Shown here: positions 14,315-21,458 of the stretch, piece after piece
Position numbering within the stretch: position 1 is the stretch's first letter
Layout of the letters: the number at the start of each line of letters is the position of its first letter
Origin: Patescibacteria group bacterium
Lineage (GTDB): Bacteria > Patescibacteriota > Gracilibacteria > Peribacterales > Peribacteraceae
NCBI GenBank assembly: GCA_018818235.1
Contig: JAHISE010000091.1
Coordinates: 1-21,476, forward strand
Direction of reading: 5' to 3'
DNA length: 21,476 bases
Notes under the pieces: model-generated
The model's input: only the letters and a program-made list of their open reading frames with translations
Told to the model about the DNA's origin: nothing
Database searches by the model: none
Made by a program: the position numbers and the translations under genes

Positions 14315-14408
14315 TAGTTGACTAGTTTTCTAGTTACTGGTTCGCTGACGATGCACTATTTGATTTGTTCTAATCCTACGAACTAGTAACCAGTTAACTA
14401 ATTAACTG
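14315..14408. repeat. Inverted octamer-array element (G)
   Basis: The left arm (14315-14346) reads as AGTTGACT, AGTTTTCT, AGTTACT and GGTTCGCT. The right arm (14381-14408) has AAC recurring at 14381, 14388, 14396 and 14404, complementary to the left. The centre is 34 bp. It starts 20 bp after the stop of the membrane protein gene. Confidence 0.75.
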
Positions 14409-14491
14409 CATATAAAGTCTCTTTTTTTATTGCACAAACCAAGTACTTCGATCAAAATCCCCCCATCGTGGGAGTCCATCCGGACGCCAGT

Positions 14492-14530
14492 ACCCTTCGA
14501 CTCACGCCCTTCGGGCGTTTCGCTCAGGGT
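14492..14530. repeat. G+C-rich palindromic repeat upstream of rplA
   Basis: ACCCT (14492-14496) pairs with AGGGT (14526-14530), and an inner stem ACGCCC/GGGCGT with a 3-nt loop lies at 14504-14518. The CCCTTCGACTC...GCTCAGGG pattern resembles dispersed palindromes common in environmental bacterial genomes. It ends 22 bp before the rplA ATG. Confidence 0.6.
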
Positions 14531-14552
14531 AAACCACTTACCCCCTTATATA

Positions 14553-15254
14553 ATGACTGATGCAAAAACATTGATAGAAAAGAAACATGGAAAAAAATAT
14601 AACGAGAAAGTCGCTCTGTTGGGAAAAAAGAAATATCCGATTGATGAAGCGGTTGCACTTCTTACTAAAGTCTCTACCTCTTCCTTTGATTCTACTGCCG
14701 AGTTGCATATTCGTATCGGAGCAGATACAACTCAGGCAGATCAACTTGTAAGGACAACCGTATCACTGCCTCACGGAACCGGTAAAAAAGTAAGAATTGC
14801 AGCCTTTGTCCCTGATGATATGGTTGATGCTGCCAAAAAAGCAGGTGCAACCAAAGCCGGTAGCGAAGATTTGATTAAAGAAGTGGCAGCGGAAAAAATC
14901 GACTTTGATATCGCAGTCGCCCATCCAAATTTGATGAAAGATCTTGGAAAAGTCGCCAAGATTCTTGGTCAACGCGGTATGATGCCTAATCCAAAATCAG
15001 GAACTGTTACAAAAGATATAGTAAAGACTATTAATGAACTTAATAAGGGAAGAATCGAATGCAAGATGGATAAACAAGCAATCATCCATACGATTTTCGG
15101 GAAGCTCTCGTTCGGAGAAGAGAAGCTGAAGGAAAATCTTGAAGTTATTTTAAAGTCCATTAAGGAAGCAAAGCCTGCGGGGATCAAAGGTAACTATATT
15201 TTGTCTGCGACGATTGCGCCGAGTATGGGACCGGGGATTAAGATCGAAGTTTGA
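14553..15254 (+). CDS. rplA: Ribosomal protein uL1
   Basis: The 233-residue protein is of normal bacterial L1 length; it binds the L1 stalk of 23S rRNA. Family motifs are LPHGTGKKVRIAAF in the first half and GQRGMMPNPKSGTVT in the second, ending with GNYILSATIAPSMGPGIKIEV. The open frame extends back to 14430, but that stretch covers a palindromic repeat and encodes an unrelated sequence. The ATG at 14553 (MTDAKTL) gives the proper N-terminus. No Shine-Dalgarno sequence is seen. It is the only gene here ending in TGA. rplJ and rplL do not follow. Confidence 0.96.
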   Translation: MTDAKTLIEKKHGKKYNEKVALLGKKKYPIDEAVALLTKVSTSSFDSTAELHIRIGADTTQADQLVRTTVSLPHGTGKKVRIAAFVPDDMVDAAKKAGATKAGSEDLIKEVAAEKIDFDIAVAHPNLMKDLGKVAKILGQRGMMPNPKSGTVTKDIVKTINELNKGRIECKMDKQAIIHTIFGKLSFGEEKLKENLEVILKSIKEAKPAGIKGNYILSATIAPSMGPGIKIEV

Positions 15255-15290
15255 GGAGGATGATGATTGAGTTAAGGCTTTTGGCTGTTT

Positions 15291-15380
15291 CGTTTGCGCG
15301 TTTTTTCGTTTACTCGTTAATTCGTTCTCGATTTATTTGAAACAAATAAACGAGAAAACGAGTTAACGAATAAACGTATA
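15291..15380. repeat. Inverted octamer-array element (H) overlapping the dus 3' end
   Basis: The left arm at 15291-15330 has CGTTTGCG, CGTTTTTT, CGTTTACT, CGTTAATT and CGTTCTCG. The right arm at 15341-15380 has AACAAATA, AACGAGAA, AACGAGTT, AACGAATA and AACGTATA. Period 8 is exact in both arms and the centre is only 10 bp. It lies between convergent rplA and dus, and the right arm supplies the last codons and stop of dus. Confidence 0.9.
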
Positions 15381-16394
15381 TTTAAATATATCTTTAACTT
15401 CATCAATCGATTCTACTCTCACCAACTTCGCCCTGAGCTCCTTCGCCCCATCTATCCCCTTAACATAACTAGCCAAGTGCTTCCTCATCTCCAACATTCC
15501 CCTCTTCTCTCCTTTTAATTTGACTGCAAGTTCACAATGTTCGAGGATGAGAGGGATTTTTTGAGTGAAGGTTAGTCTATCTTTGGTAGGTACGAACGGT
15601 CGCTGGTCGCTGGTCGCTCGTCGCTGGTCAGTCTCGGGTGACCAGTGACCAGTGACCAGTGACCAGTGACTCTCAAAAGCATCAACAACGTCACCCATCA
15701 CCCACGGATTCCCAAACGTCCCCCGCCCCACCATCACCCCATCCAAATTCCCAATCTTATCAACCGCATCTTGTGCATTTTTTATGTCACCATTTCCAAT
15801 CACCGGAACATCTACTGCTTTTTTTAGTTCATAAATCGGTTCCCAATCCGCATCACCTTTATATTTTTGACTGTAAGTGCGTCCGTGTATCGCCAATGCG
15901 TCGGCTCCGGCTTCGATCAATCCTTTGCAGAATGGAATTAAATTTTCGGACGAGTCCCATCCCAATCTTGTCTTTACACTTACCGGAATCTTTACAGCCT
16001 CTTTGGTTGCTGCCACAAGTTCAGCTGCAAGTTCGGGGTTTTTCATTAACGCCGAGCCGTGACATGAGGATGTAACTCTTGCTGCGGGGCATCCCATGTT
16101 AATGTCGATACCATCCGCTCCCATTTCTTCCACAACTTTTGCAGCGGAAAGAAAATGCTGCGGATCTTTTCCAAATATCTGAACTATAAATGGGTGTTCA
16201 ATTTCTGCATCAAAATGGATCATTTGCATCGTTTTTTTTGCACCATAATGTATGGCATCTGTACTTAAGAATTCCGAATACACTATGACTTCAGGAGCAA
16301 GCTTTTTTATGAGCTGTCTGTATGCGGCATCGGTTACTCCTGCCATGGGGGCGAGGGCGACTATGGGCCGGGGGGTTGTTGACCAGGAAAACAA
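15363..16394 (-). CDS. tRNA-dihydrouridine synthase (DusB-like)
   Basis: The 343-residue protein reduces uridines in tRNA using FMN. The TIM barrel begins LAPMAGVTDAAYR (residues 14-26). Catalytic Cys102 lies in INMGCPAARV. Further family sites are SVKTRLGW (139-146), AIHGRT (168-173), IGNGDI (199-204) and VGRGTFGNPW (222-231). A helical C-terminal domain follows. Residues about 241-266, between barrel and helical domain, are encoded by an inverted heptamer array (15598-15670) and look like a foreign insert kept in frame. The last residues come from another array (15341-15380). The only upstream start in frame is TTG at 16394 (MFSW); no ATG precedes the conserved region. DusB is the likeliest subfamily but is not certain. 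Confidence 0.92.
   Translation of the reverse strand: MFSWSTTPRPIVALAPMAGVTDAAYRQLIKKLAPEVIVYSEFLSTDAIHYGAKKTMQMIHFDAEIEHPFIVQIFGKDPQHFLSAAKVVEEMGADGIDINMGCPAARVTSSCHGSALMKNPELAAELVAATKEAVKIPVSVKTRLGWDSSENLIPFCKGLIEAGADALAIHGRTYSQKYKGDADWEPIYELKKAVDVPVIGNGDIKNAQDAVDKIGNLDGVMVGRGTFGNPWVMGDVVDAFESHWSLVTGHWSPETDQRRATSDQRPFVPTKDRLTFTQKIPLILEHCELAVKLKGEKRGMLEMRKHLASYVKGIDGAKELRAKLVRVESIDEVKDIFKYTFIR
15598..15670. repeat. Inverted heptamer-array element (I) inside dus
   Basis: Four units of GGTCGCT type (15598-15625, one starting with C) plus a partial unit are followed by a short centre and 4.7 copies of GTGACCA (15638-15670). The arms are near reverse complements (GGTCGCT versus GGTCACT). It is the most regular element of the family and is fully within an open reading frame. 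Confidence 0.92.
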
Positions 16395-16414
16395 GTGAGT
16401 AGTTGGTAACGAAT

Positions 16415-16520
16415 TAGAGTACTGGAATATTGGAATATTGGGCTAAAGCGACAACCAGCCATGTGATTGTTAAACATCACCCCGATATTCCAGTACTCTA
16501 ATACTCTCGTATTCTATCAC
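16415..16520. repeat. Inverted octamer-array element (J), between divergent genes
   Basis: The left arm at 16415-16446 has TAGAGTAC, TGGAATAT twice and TGGGCTAA. The right arm at 16481-16520 has CCCGATAT, TCCAGTAC, TCTAATAC, TCTCGTAT and TCTATCAC. The centre is 34 bp. It lies between the divergent dus and pilin-like genes, and its units resemble those of element A. Confidence 0.8.
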
Positions 16521-16605
16521 CAGATATACAACCAGTCATAAACTACCAATCATATTTTTTATTAAATCAAGAATACAAACATAAAAACACCATAAATGAG
16601 GCGCC

Positions 16606-17058
16606 ATGACGAGCCGAAAAAAACAAAAGCTACTAACTCTCAAGCATAATATGTTCAATATGAAACAGGGATTAATAATTATGTGCTTTCGAACAATGAT
16701 GCTTGTTAGTTCGATATCCTTAATGCCATCAAAAGCATTTGCTGGGTTTACAGTTGATATGTCAAATCCATCACTAATACCTGCGAGCGGAGGAACTGCT
16801 GGCTGTAACTTTGTTACAGGAGATATCAGTGCCTCTTGTATTCCTGATTATATACGTTATCTACTTCAAATAATATTCATGTTTATCGGAGCATTCTTTT
16901 TGCTTATGATAATCATTGCGGGGTATCAAATTGCAATCGGATCTGCGATCGGAGACAAGGAGGCGGGGAAAAATAGGTTGAAAATGGCGATAGTTGGCTT
17001 CATTATAAGTGCACTTTCATTCTTTATAGTCGATTTCTTCATTGCCGTCTTACAATAA
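16606..17058 (+). CDS. T4SS_pilin-like small membrane protein
   Basis: The 150-residue precursor has a basic N-terminus, a hydrophobic core and a likely signal peptidase site after SKAFA (residue 46). The short mature protein has Cys67 and Cys78 and two membrane helices (about 84-106 and 126-148). The loop IAGYQIAIGSAIGDKEAGKNRLKM joins the helices and is characteristic of the VirB2-like T4SS_pilin family frequent in Patescibacteria, where it is thought to belong to a type IV secretion or pilus system. No other such gene is in the window. Met19 is an alternative start with a more compact signal peptide. The stop codon overlaps the next start (TAATG), so the two genes are probably co-translated. 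Confidence 0.75.
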   Translation: MTSRKKQKLLTLKHNMFNMKQGLIIMCFRTMMLVSSISLMPSKAFAGFTVDMSNPSLIPASGGTAGCNFVTGDISASCIPDYIRYLLQIIFMFIGAFFLLMIIIAGYQIAIGSAIGDKEAGKNRLKMAIVGFIISALSFFIVDFFIAVLQ

Positions 17059-18302
17059 TGACTCCAAAAAAACAGCAAAAGGCATTCACTTCTCTCAGGA
17101 TTGTCGGAAGAAAAGCACAAAAAATTATTGAGCGTGCAAAAAATTCATCAACAACATCAAGAAGAAGAAAAAGTTTTAATATTCCTGCAAAGCAAGAAAC
17201 TGATGAGATCATCGTACATCTTTCCGTACGAAGTACTGTACAGGCCGCTTTTGCAATTCTTTTGATCTGTGTTTCTGCATTCGCAATCTATCATTTGCGC
17301 GACAAGCTGATACTTTTGTTCCTTGGTGTTTTTGTTGCAGCAGTAATAGATCCGGGAGTGGACAAACTACAACATTTTGGAATTCCGAGAGGAATTGGAA
17401 TTCTGATTCACTATTTGATAGCACTGTTTGTCATTCTCTTCCTACTTTTCTCTTTTATTCCTATTATTGCCGACCAGTTGCAGGAAATTGGAGCTTTTTT
17501 AGGCACGGAAGTTGACGCATTTCTGGCAAATCCGGAGGTTTCGGTTCCGTTCCTTCCTTATGAATTAAATTACAGACTTACCATCCTCACACAAACCACT
17601 GTTCAGAGCCTTTCCATCAATGATTTTAGTGATGCCCTGCAGCAAATGGGGCAAACACTTTCAACTGCTGCACAGGGATCGGTATTGTTCGCAGCAAAAC
17701 TTGCGGGCTCTGTTGCAAAGTTTATGCTTAACTTGATTGTAGTACTTGTATTTGGATTCTTTATTCAGATTGAGAAGGAAAGGATACTCAGATGGGTTGT
17801 AAGTTTTATGCCGGAACGCTACAGGTCTTACCTGCACTCCAAGTCCGAAGCAATGCATACAAAAATCGCACAGTGGGCACGCGGAGAATTGCTGCTTATG
17901 CTTTCAATCGCATGTTTGACTTTTATAGCTCTTGTTATTCTAAGAATGCCATATGCACTGACTCTTGCAGTCCTTGCCGGATTCTGCGAATTCATTCCGG
18001 CCGTAGGTCCGCTTATTGCAGCAATCCCCGCTGTGATTATCGCACTTTCAACCGGAGGATTTGTATGGGCAACTATTGTTGCCGGTGTTTATTACATTAT
18101 TCAATGGTGTGAAAATAATTTGCTGGTTCCATTTATTATGAGAAGAGCCGTTGGCCTGTCCCCTGTCGCAATAATCTTTGCGATGATGGTGGGTATCAGT
18201 TTCCCAAACACAATTCATCCTGTAGTCGGCGTAATGTTGGCGATTCCGATAACAACCATTCTTGCAATCTTTTTGGAGGATTGGCAGAGGTTACATAAGT
18301 AG
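17058..18302 (+). CDS. AI-2E family (TqsA/PerM-like) transporter
   Basis: The 414-residue polytopic protein has the AI-2E-family layout. Its basic, Ser/Lys/Arg-rich N-terminus is longer than usual (about 50 residues). Hydrophobic pairs follow at about 60-95 and 105-140, then a soluble stretch around residues 145-210 with amphipathic helices. A C-terminal membrane bundle contains GFCEFIPAVGPLIAAIPA and IIQWCENNLLVPFIMRRAVGLSP, both typical of the family. Members export or transport varied small solutes; autoinducer-2 transport should not be assumed. The ATG shares its A with the stop of the pilin-like gene, indicating translational coupling. Confidence 0.88.
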   Translation: MTPKKQQKAFTSLRIVGRKAQKIIERAKNSSTTSRRRKSFNIPAKQETDEIIVHLSVRSTVQAAFAILLICVSAFAIYHLRDKLILLFLGVFVAAVIDPGVDKLQHFGIPRGIGILIHYLIALFVILFLLFSFIPIIADQLQEIGAFLGTEVDAFLANPEVSVPFLPYELNYRLTILTQTTVQSLSINDFSDALQQMGQTLSTAAQGSVLFAAKLAGSVAKFMLNLIVVLVFGFFIQIEKERILRWVVSFMPERYRSYLHSKSEAMHTKIAQWARGELLLMLSIACLTFIALVILRMPYALTLAVLAGFCEFIPAVGPLIAAIPAVIIALSTGGFVWATIVAGVYYIIQWCENNLLVPFIMRRAVGLSPVAIIFAMMVGISFPNTIHPVVGVMLAIPITTILAIFLEDWQRLHK

Positions 18303-18343
18303 ATAGCACTTCAAGTATGAATATAAATATCTTCGAGTTATAA

Positions 18344-18453
18344 GTCACTAGTCTCTCGTCACTAGTCGCTAGTCAATTATGGTTTATTTAATAATTATTT
18401 AACCATCACCGGTATACCGTGACTTGCGACCAGTGACCAGTGACCAGTGACTG
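18344..18453. repeat. Inverted heptamer-array element (K)
   Basis: The left arm at 18344-18378 has GTCACTA, GTCTCTC, GTCACTA, GTCGCTA and GTCAATT. The right arm at 18419-18453 has GTGACTT, GCGACCA, GTGACCA twice and GTGACTG. The 40-bp centre holds the near-palindrome GGTTTATTTAAT/AATTATTTAACC and CGGTATACCG. The GTGACCA unit is the same as in the element inside dus. Confidence 0.85.
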
Positions 18454-18558
18454 TAAGATATACCAATATAAATAATGACCCTTTTGTAAATTATTCTTAC
18501 CATACTATATCTATCCCCTATTTCCCCAATTCCCGTCAGTGAAGAGAAGTCATTTTTT

Positions 18559-18567
18559 TGCTATAAT
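18559..18567 (+). promoter_or_regulatory. Extended -10 promoter-like site upstream of clpC
   Basis: TGC-TATAAT matches an extended -10. No good -35 is visible. Its start would give a leader of about 138 nt for clpC. A nearer, weaker candidate (TAAATT at 18692-18697) would give a short leader like those of other genes here. Confidence 0.45.
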
Positions 18568-18610
18568 GTAAGGAACTTAGCAGACAAATACGCTTCATAT
18601 CATTAGAGTA

Positions 18611-18656
18611 TTAACTGCGAACTAGAAACTAATAAACTAGTAAACTAGCAACTAAA
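18611..18656. repeat. Single-arm array with 7-8 bp period (L)
   Basis: The trinucleotide ACT recurs six times at spacings of 7, 7, 8, 8 and 7 between about 18614 and 18652, mostly within AACTAG. On the minus strand the units read AGTTGCT, AGTTTACT, AGTTTATT, AGTTTCT. This is the family consensus, but without a second arm. It would lie in the clpC leader if transcription starts near 18574. Confidence 0.6.
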
Positions 18657-18711
18657 TACATCCGGAGAAAGCTCAGTAACACTAATCCCAATAAATTATC
18701 CCCCCTCCCCC

Positions 18712-21321
18712 ATGCACCCTTTCGATCGTTTCACCCCCAACGCAAAACTCGCACTTCAGATTGCCGAACAGGAAGCAAAGAATATGAAAAGTCCTTATAT
18801 CGGAAGTGAGCATTTGCTACTCGGTCTTCTTAGTATTCCAAAGTCACTTGGCTTTTCGTTATTTACGGGAGCAGGTGTAACACAGGAAAACGTAAGAATA
18901 TTGCTAAAGGCAATGAAGACAAAAGATATCGAAGGGAAACAAATTAAGCACGGACTTTCCCAATATCTTCATAATGTTATTGAACAAAGCGTAATAATCG
19001 CTCATAAATTCAGACATGCAAATGTTGGTACGGAGCATCTTCTGCACTCGTTGGTATCAACGGGGGAAAATGCAGCGACTGCGATACTGGAAGAAATGCA
19101 GGTTGATCCGGAGGATTTGAAAGAGCATGTTGAAGAAATGTTTGGACAAATCAATCAATTCAAACAACAAAATCGTAATATGGAGCAATCTTTGGAATCA
19201 TTCTTTCAGGGATTACAAGGTGCAATCGTCGGAATGCAAAGTTCGGGAGCACCCGGCTCAATGATGATTGAACCCGAAGGAATGAAGCGACAAAAAGGAG
19301 ATGTAAAAAGCAAGACTCCGGTTCTGGATTACTTTACTGACGATCTGGTTGCGCGCGCGAAGGAGGGAAAAATTGATCCGATTATCGGTCGTGAAGGAGA
19401 GATTGAAAGAATGATCCATATACTCAACCGAAAAACTAAAAATAATCCCGTACTTATAGGTGAACCCGGGGTTGGAAAGACTGCAATAGTTGAGGGGTTG
19501 GCGCAGCGAATTGCATTGGGAATGGTTCCGGCATCACTTCAGAATAAACGACTTCTGGTTCTTAACATGGGTTCACTTATAGCCGGCACAAAGTACCGTG
19601 GTGAATTCGAGCAACGTTTTGATGATCTGATTAAAGAAGCATTACAATCGAATAACGAGATTCTACTTTTTATTGATGAAATTCATACGGTTGTTGGTGC
19701 AGGTTCTGCAGAAGGATCGCTGGATGCCGCTAATATTCTTAAGCCCGCTCTAAGTCGCGGAGCAATTCAGATAGTTGGAGCAACAACTACGGATGAATAT
19801 CGTACAGTAGAGAAAGACCGAGCACTGGAACGAAGACTGCAATCATTGATGGTAGAAGAACCTAGTCTGGAAGACGCTATTAAAATCATGCAAGGACTTA
19901 GGGGTAGTTACGAAGAATTCCACACACTCACTATCACAGATGAAGCCATAGAAGCTGCTGTTAACCTGAGTAATCGCTACCTTTCCGAAAGATTTCTTCC
20001 GGATAAAGCAATAGATGTATTGGATGAGGCTGCTGCTAAAAAACGTTTGCAGCTGGCAGAAACTCCTCCGGAACTTAAAAAGCTGGAAGACAAACTGGAG
20101 AAATTGATTCTTAAACAACAGGAAGCAGTTAGAGAACAAAAATATCACATAGCACTTAACCTAAAACAGGAACAACAAACCACTCAGGAAAAAATCAATG
20201 AATTAAAGTCACAAGAAGACGGAGACAGGCGTACGCCGTTGCAAATCGATGAAGATGATATTACCGAAGTAATCGGACGCATGACCGGCATACCTGTTAC
20301 ACGACTAATGAGCTCAGAGAAAAAGCGACTTCAGGGATTGGAAAATCTGATGCGCAAGAGAGTTGTAGGACAAGACGAAGCACTTAAGAAAGTAGCACGT
20401 GCTATCCGCAGAAGTCGCGTGGGAATCTCCGACAGAAAACGTCCAACAGGATCTTTCTTGTTCTTGGGTCCTACAGGAGTAGGTAAAACCGAATTGGTAA
20501 GAACAATTTCGGAAGAAATCTATGGAAAGTCAGACGCGCTTATTAAAATTGATATGTCAGAATTCATGGAACGTCACAATGTTTCCAGATTAACAGGAAC
20601 CACTGCGGGATATGTGGGATACGAGGAAGGAGGACAGCTTACAGAGGCCGTTAGGAGAAGACCGTATTCTGTTGTCCTTTTTGATGAGATAGAAAAAGCA
20701 CATCCCGAATTCTTTAATATCCTTCTTCAGATTATGGAGGACGGAACGCTAACCGACGGGCAAGGCAAGAAAGTCGACTTCACAAACACGATAATTATAA
20801 TGACCAGTAACATAGGAGCAGAAAAACTGACAAAGCAAGCAGCTAAAATTGGATTCACCTTGGAAAGTGATGCAAGCAAAGAAGAAAAAGACTATGAAGA
20901 AAAGTGTGAAGAGGTTCTTGCAGAGCTTAAGACAAAGATGAGACCGGAATTTTTGAATCGAGTCGATAACATCATCGTATTTAATGCATTGGCTCAAGAT
21001 AGCATCCGAAAAATAGTCAAATTACATATTGATTTGCTTCAGAAGCGTCTTAATGACCAAAACCTTAAACTTGATGTTGACACAAAAGCACTAAACCTTT
21101 TGGCGGAGAAAGGATTTGATCCGGAATATGGCGCTCGACCGGTAAGGCGTGTAATTCAAGAAATGGTTGAGGACGAGATTGCCGAACATATACTCAAGGG
21201 AATATTCTCCGAAGGAGACGTTATACGTGTCGTAAAGAAAGGTGATGACAAACTGGAATTTTTGCATGGAGAAGATAAGAGGGCTCCAACAAAGAAGAAG
21301 GCAAAGGCCACAGCAGCATAG
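18712..21321 (+). CDS. clpC: ClpC-type AAA+ unfoldase (Clp ATPase)
   Basis: The 869-residue Hsp100 ATPase unfolds proteins for ClpP. Two Clp-N repeats occupy about residues 1-145. The first AAA+ module has Walker A GEPGVGKT (250-257) and Walker B IDE (321-323). The middle segment (about 455-500) is short and UVR-like (KQQEAVREQKYHIALNLKQEQ), favouring ClpC over ClpB, whose coiled coil is much longer. The second module has Walker A GPTGVGKT (586-593) and Walker B LFDE (656-659). The tripeptide IGF at 713-715 sits where ClpP-binding Clp ATPases carry their docking loop. The C-terminus ends in a Lys/Ala-rich tail. No clpP or mcsAB is adjacent. The ATG follows a C-rich run with no Shine-Dalgarno sequence. 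Confidence 0.93.
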   Translation: MHPFDRFTPNAKLALQIAEQEAKNMKSPYIGSEHLLLGLLSIPKSLGFSLFTGAGVTQENVRILLKAMKTKDIEGKQIKHGLSQYLHNVIEQSVIIAHKFRHANVGTEHLLHSLVSTGENAATAILEEMQVDPEDLKEHVEEMFGQINQFKQQNRNMEQSLESFFQGLQGAIVGMQSSGAPGSMMIEPEGMKRQKGDVKSKTPVLDYFTDDLVARAKEGKIDPIIGREGEIERMIHILNRKTKNNPVLIGEPGVGKTAIVEGLAQRIALGMVPASLQNKRLLVLNMGSLIAGTKYRGEFEQRFDDLIKEALQSNNEILLFIDEIHTVVGAGSAEGSLDAANILKPALSRGAIQIVGATTTDEYRTVEKDRALERRLQSLMVEEPSLEDAIKIMQGLRGSYEEFHTLTITDEAIEAAVNLSNRYLSERFLPDKAIDVLDEAAAKKRLQLAETPPELKKLEDKLEKLILKQQEAVREQKYHIALNLKQEQQTTQEKINELKSQEDGDRRTPLQIDEDDITEVIGRMTGIPVTRLMSSEKKRLQGLENLMRKRVVGQDEALKKVARAIRRSRVGISDRKRPTGSFLFLGPTGVGKTELVRTISEEIYGKSDALIKIDMSEFMERHNVSRLTGTTAGYVGYEEGGQLTEAVRRRPYSVVLFDEIEKAHPEFFNILLQIMEDGTLTDGQGKKVDFTNTIIIMTSNIGAEKLTKQAAKIGFTLESDASKEEKDYEEKCEEVLAELKTKMRPEFLNRVDNIIVFNALAQDSIRKIVKLHIDLLQKRLNDQNLKLDVDTKALNLLAEKGFDPEYGARPVRRVIQEMVEDEIAEHILKGIFSEGDVIRVVKKGDDKLEFLHGEDKRAPTKKKAKATAA

Positions 21322-21351
21322 ATTTTCTATTGAGTTATACTGCTTTTAGTT

Positions 21352-21458
21352 AATAATTCCGAAAAATTCACTGTGCTTTTATTATGCAATCTCGTACTCC
21401 ATAGCCATTAGAAATAGATTTGTTAATAATTAATGAATCCTCAAGAATCGGAATTATT
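21352..21458. repeat. 11-bp inverted repeat downstream of clpC
   Basis: AATAATTCCGA at 21352-21362 is exactly complementary to TCGGAATTATT at 21448-21458, 85 bp apart. The DNA between is AT-rich without an evident gene. A purine-rich GAAGGAG near the window end (about 21464-21470) could precede a gene starting outside. Confidence 0.4.

Larger units (their letters stand above)
18303..18711 (+). other. Gene-free interval upstream of clpC
   Basis: These 409 bp contain element K (18344-18453), an AT-rich stretch with no recognisable gene (18454-18550), a TATAAT promoter-like box (18559-18567), a single-arm AACTAG-type array (18611-18656) and a C-rich run just before the clpC ATG. I see no CIRCE or CtsR-like heat-shock operator. 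Confidence 0.6.

Noticed and set aside
14430..14552. N-terminal extension of L1 by 41 residues
   Set aside because: The extension covers a palindromic repeat and has no L1 similarity. The ATG at 14553 gives the normal L1 beginning and length.
14549..14554. TATAAT as a promoter for rplA
   Set aside because: It overlaps the rplA ATG itself, so transcription from it could not include the start codon.
15252..15275. UGA read as glycine (Gracilibacteria-type code), suggested by TGA GGA GGA TGA TGA at the rplA end
   Set aside because: All other genes are complete under the standard code with no internal TGA, whereas UGA-Gly genomes use the codon often. L1 ends at its normal place.
12108..15380. 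CRISPR array from regularly repeated units
   Set aside because: Units are 7-8 bp, contiguous without spacers, diverged and arranged as inverted arms. No cas genes are present.
18712..21321. ClpB rather than ClpC
   Set aside because: The middle region is short and UVR-like instead of the long ClpB coiled coil, and an IGF docking tripeptide is present.
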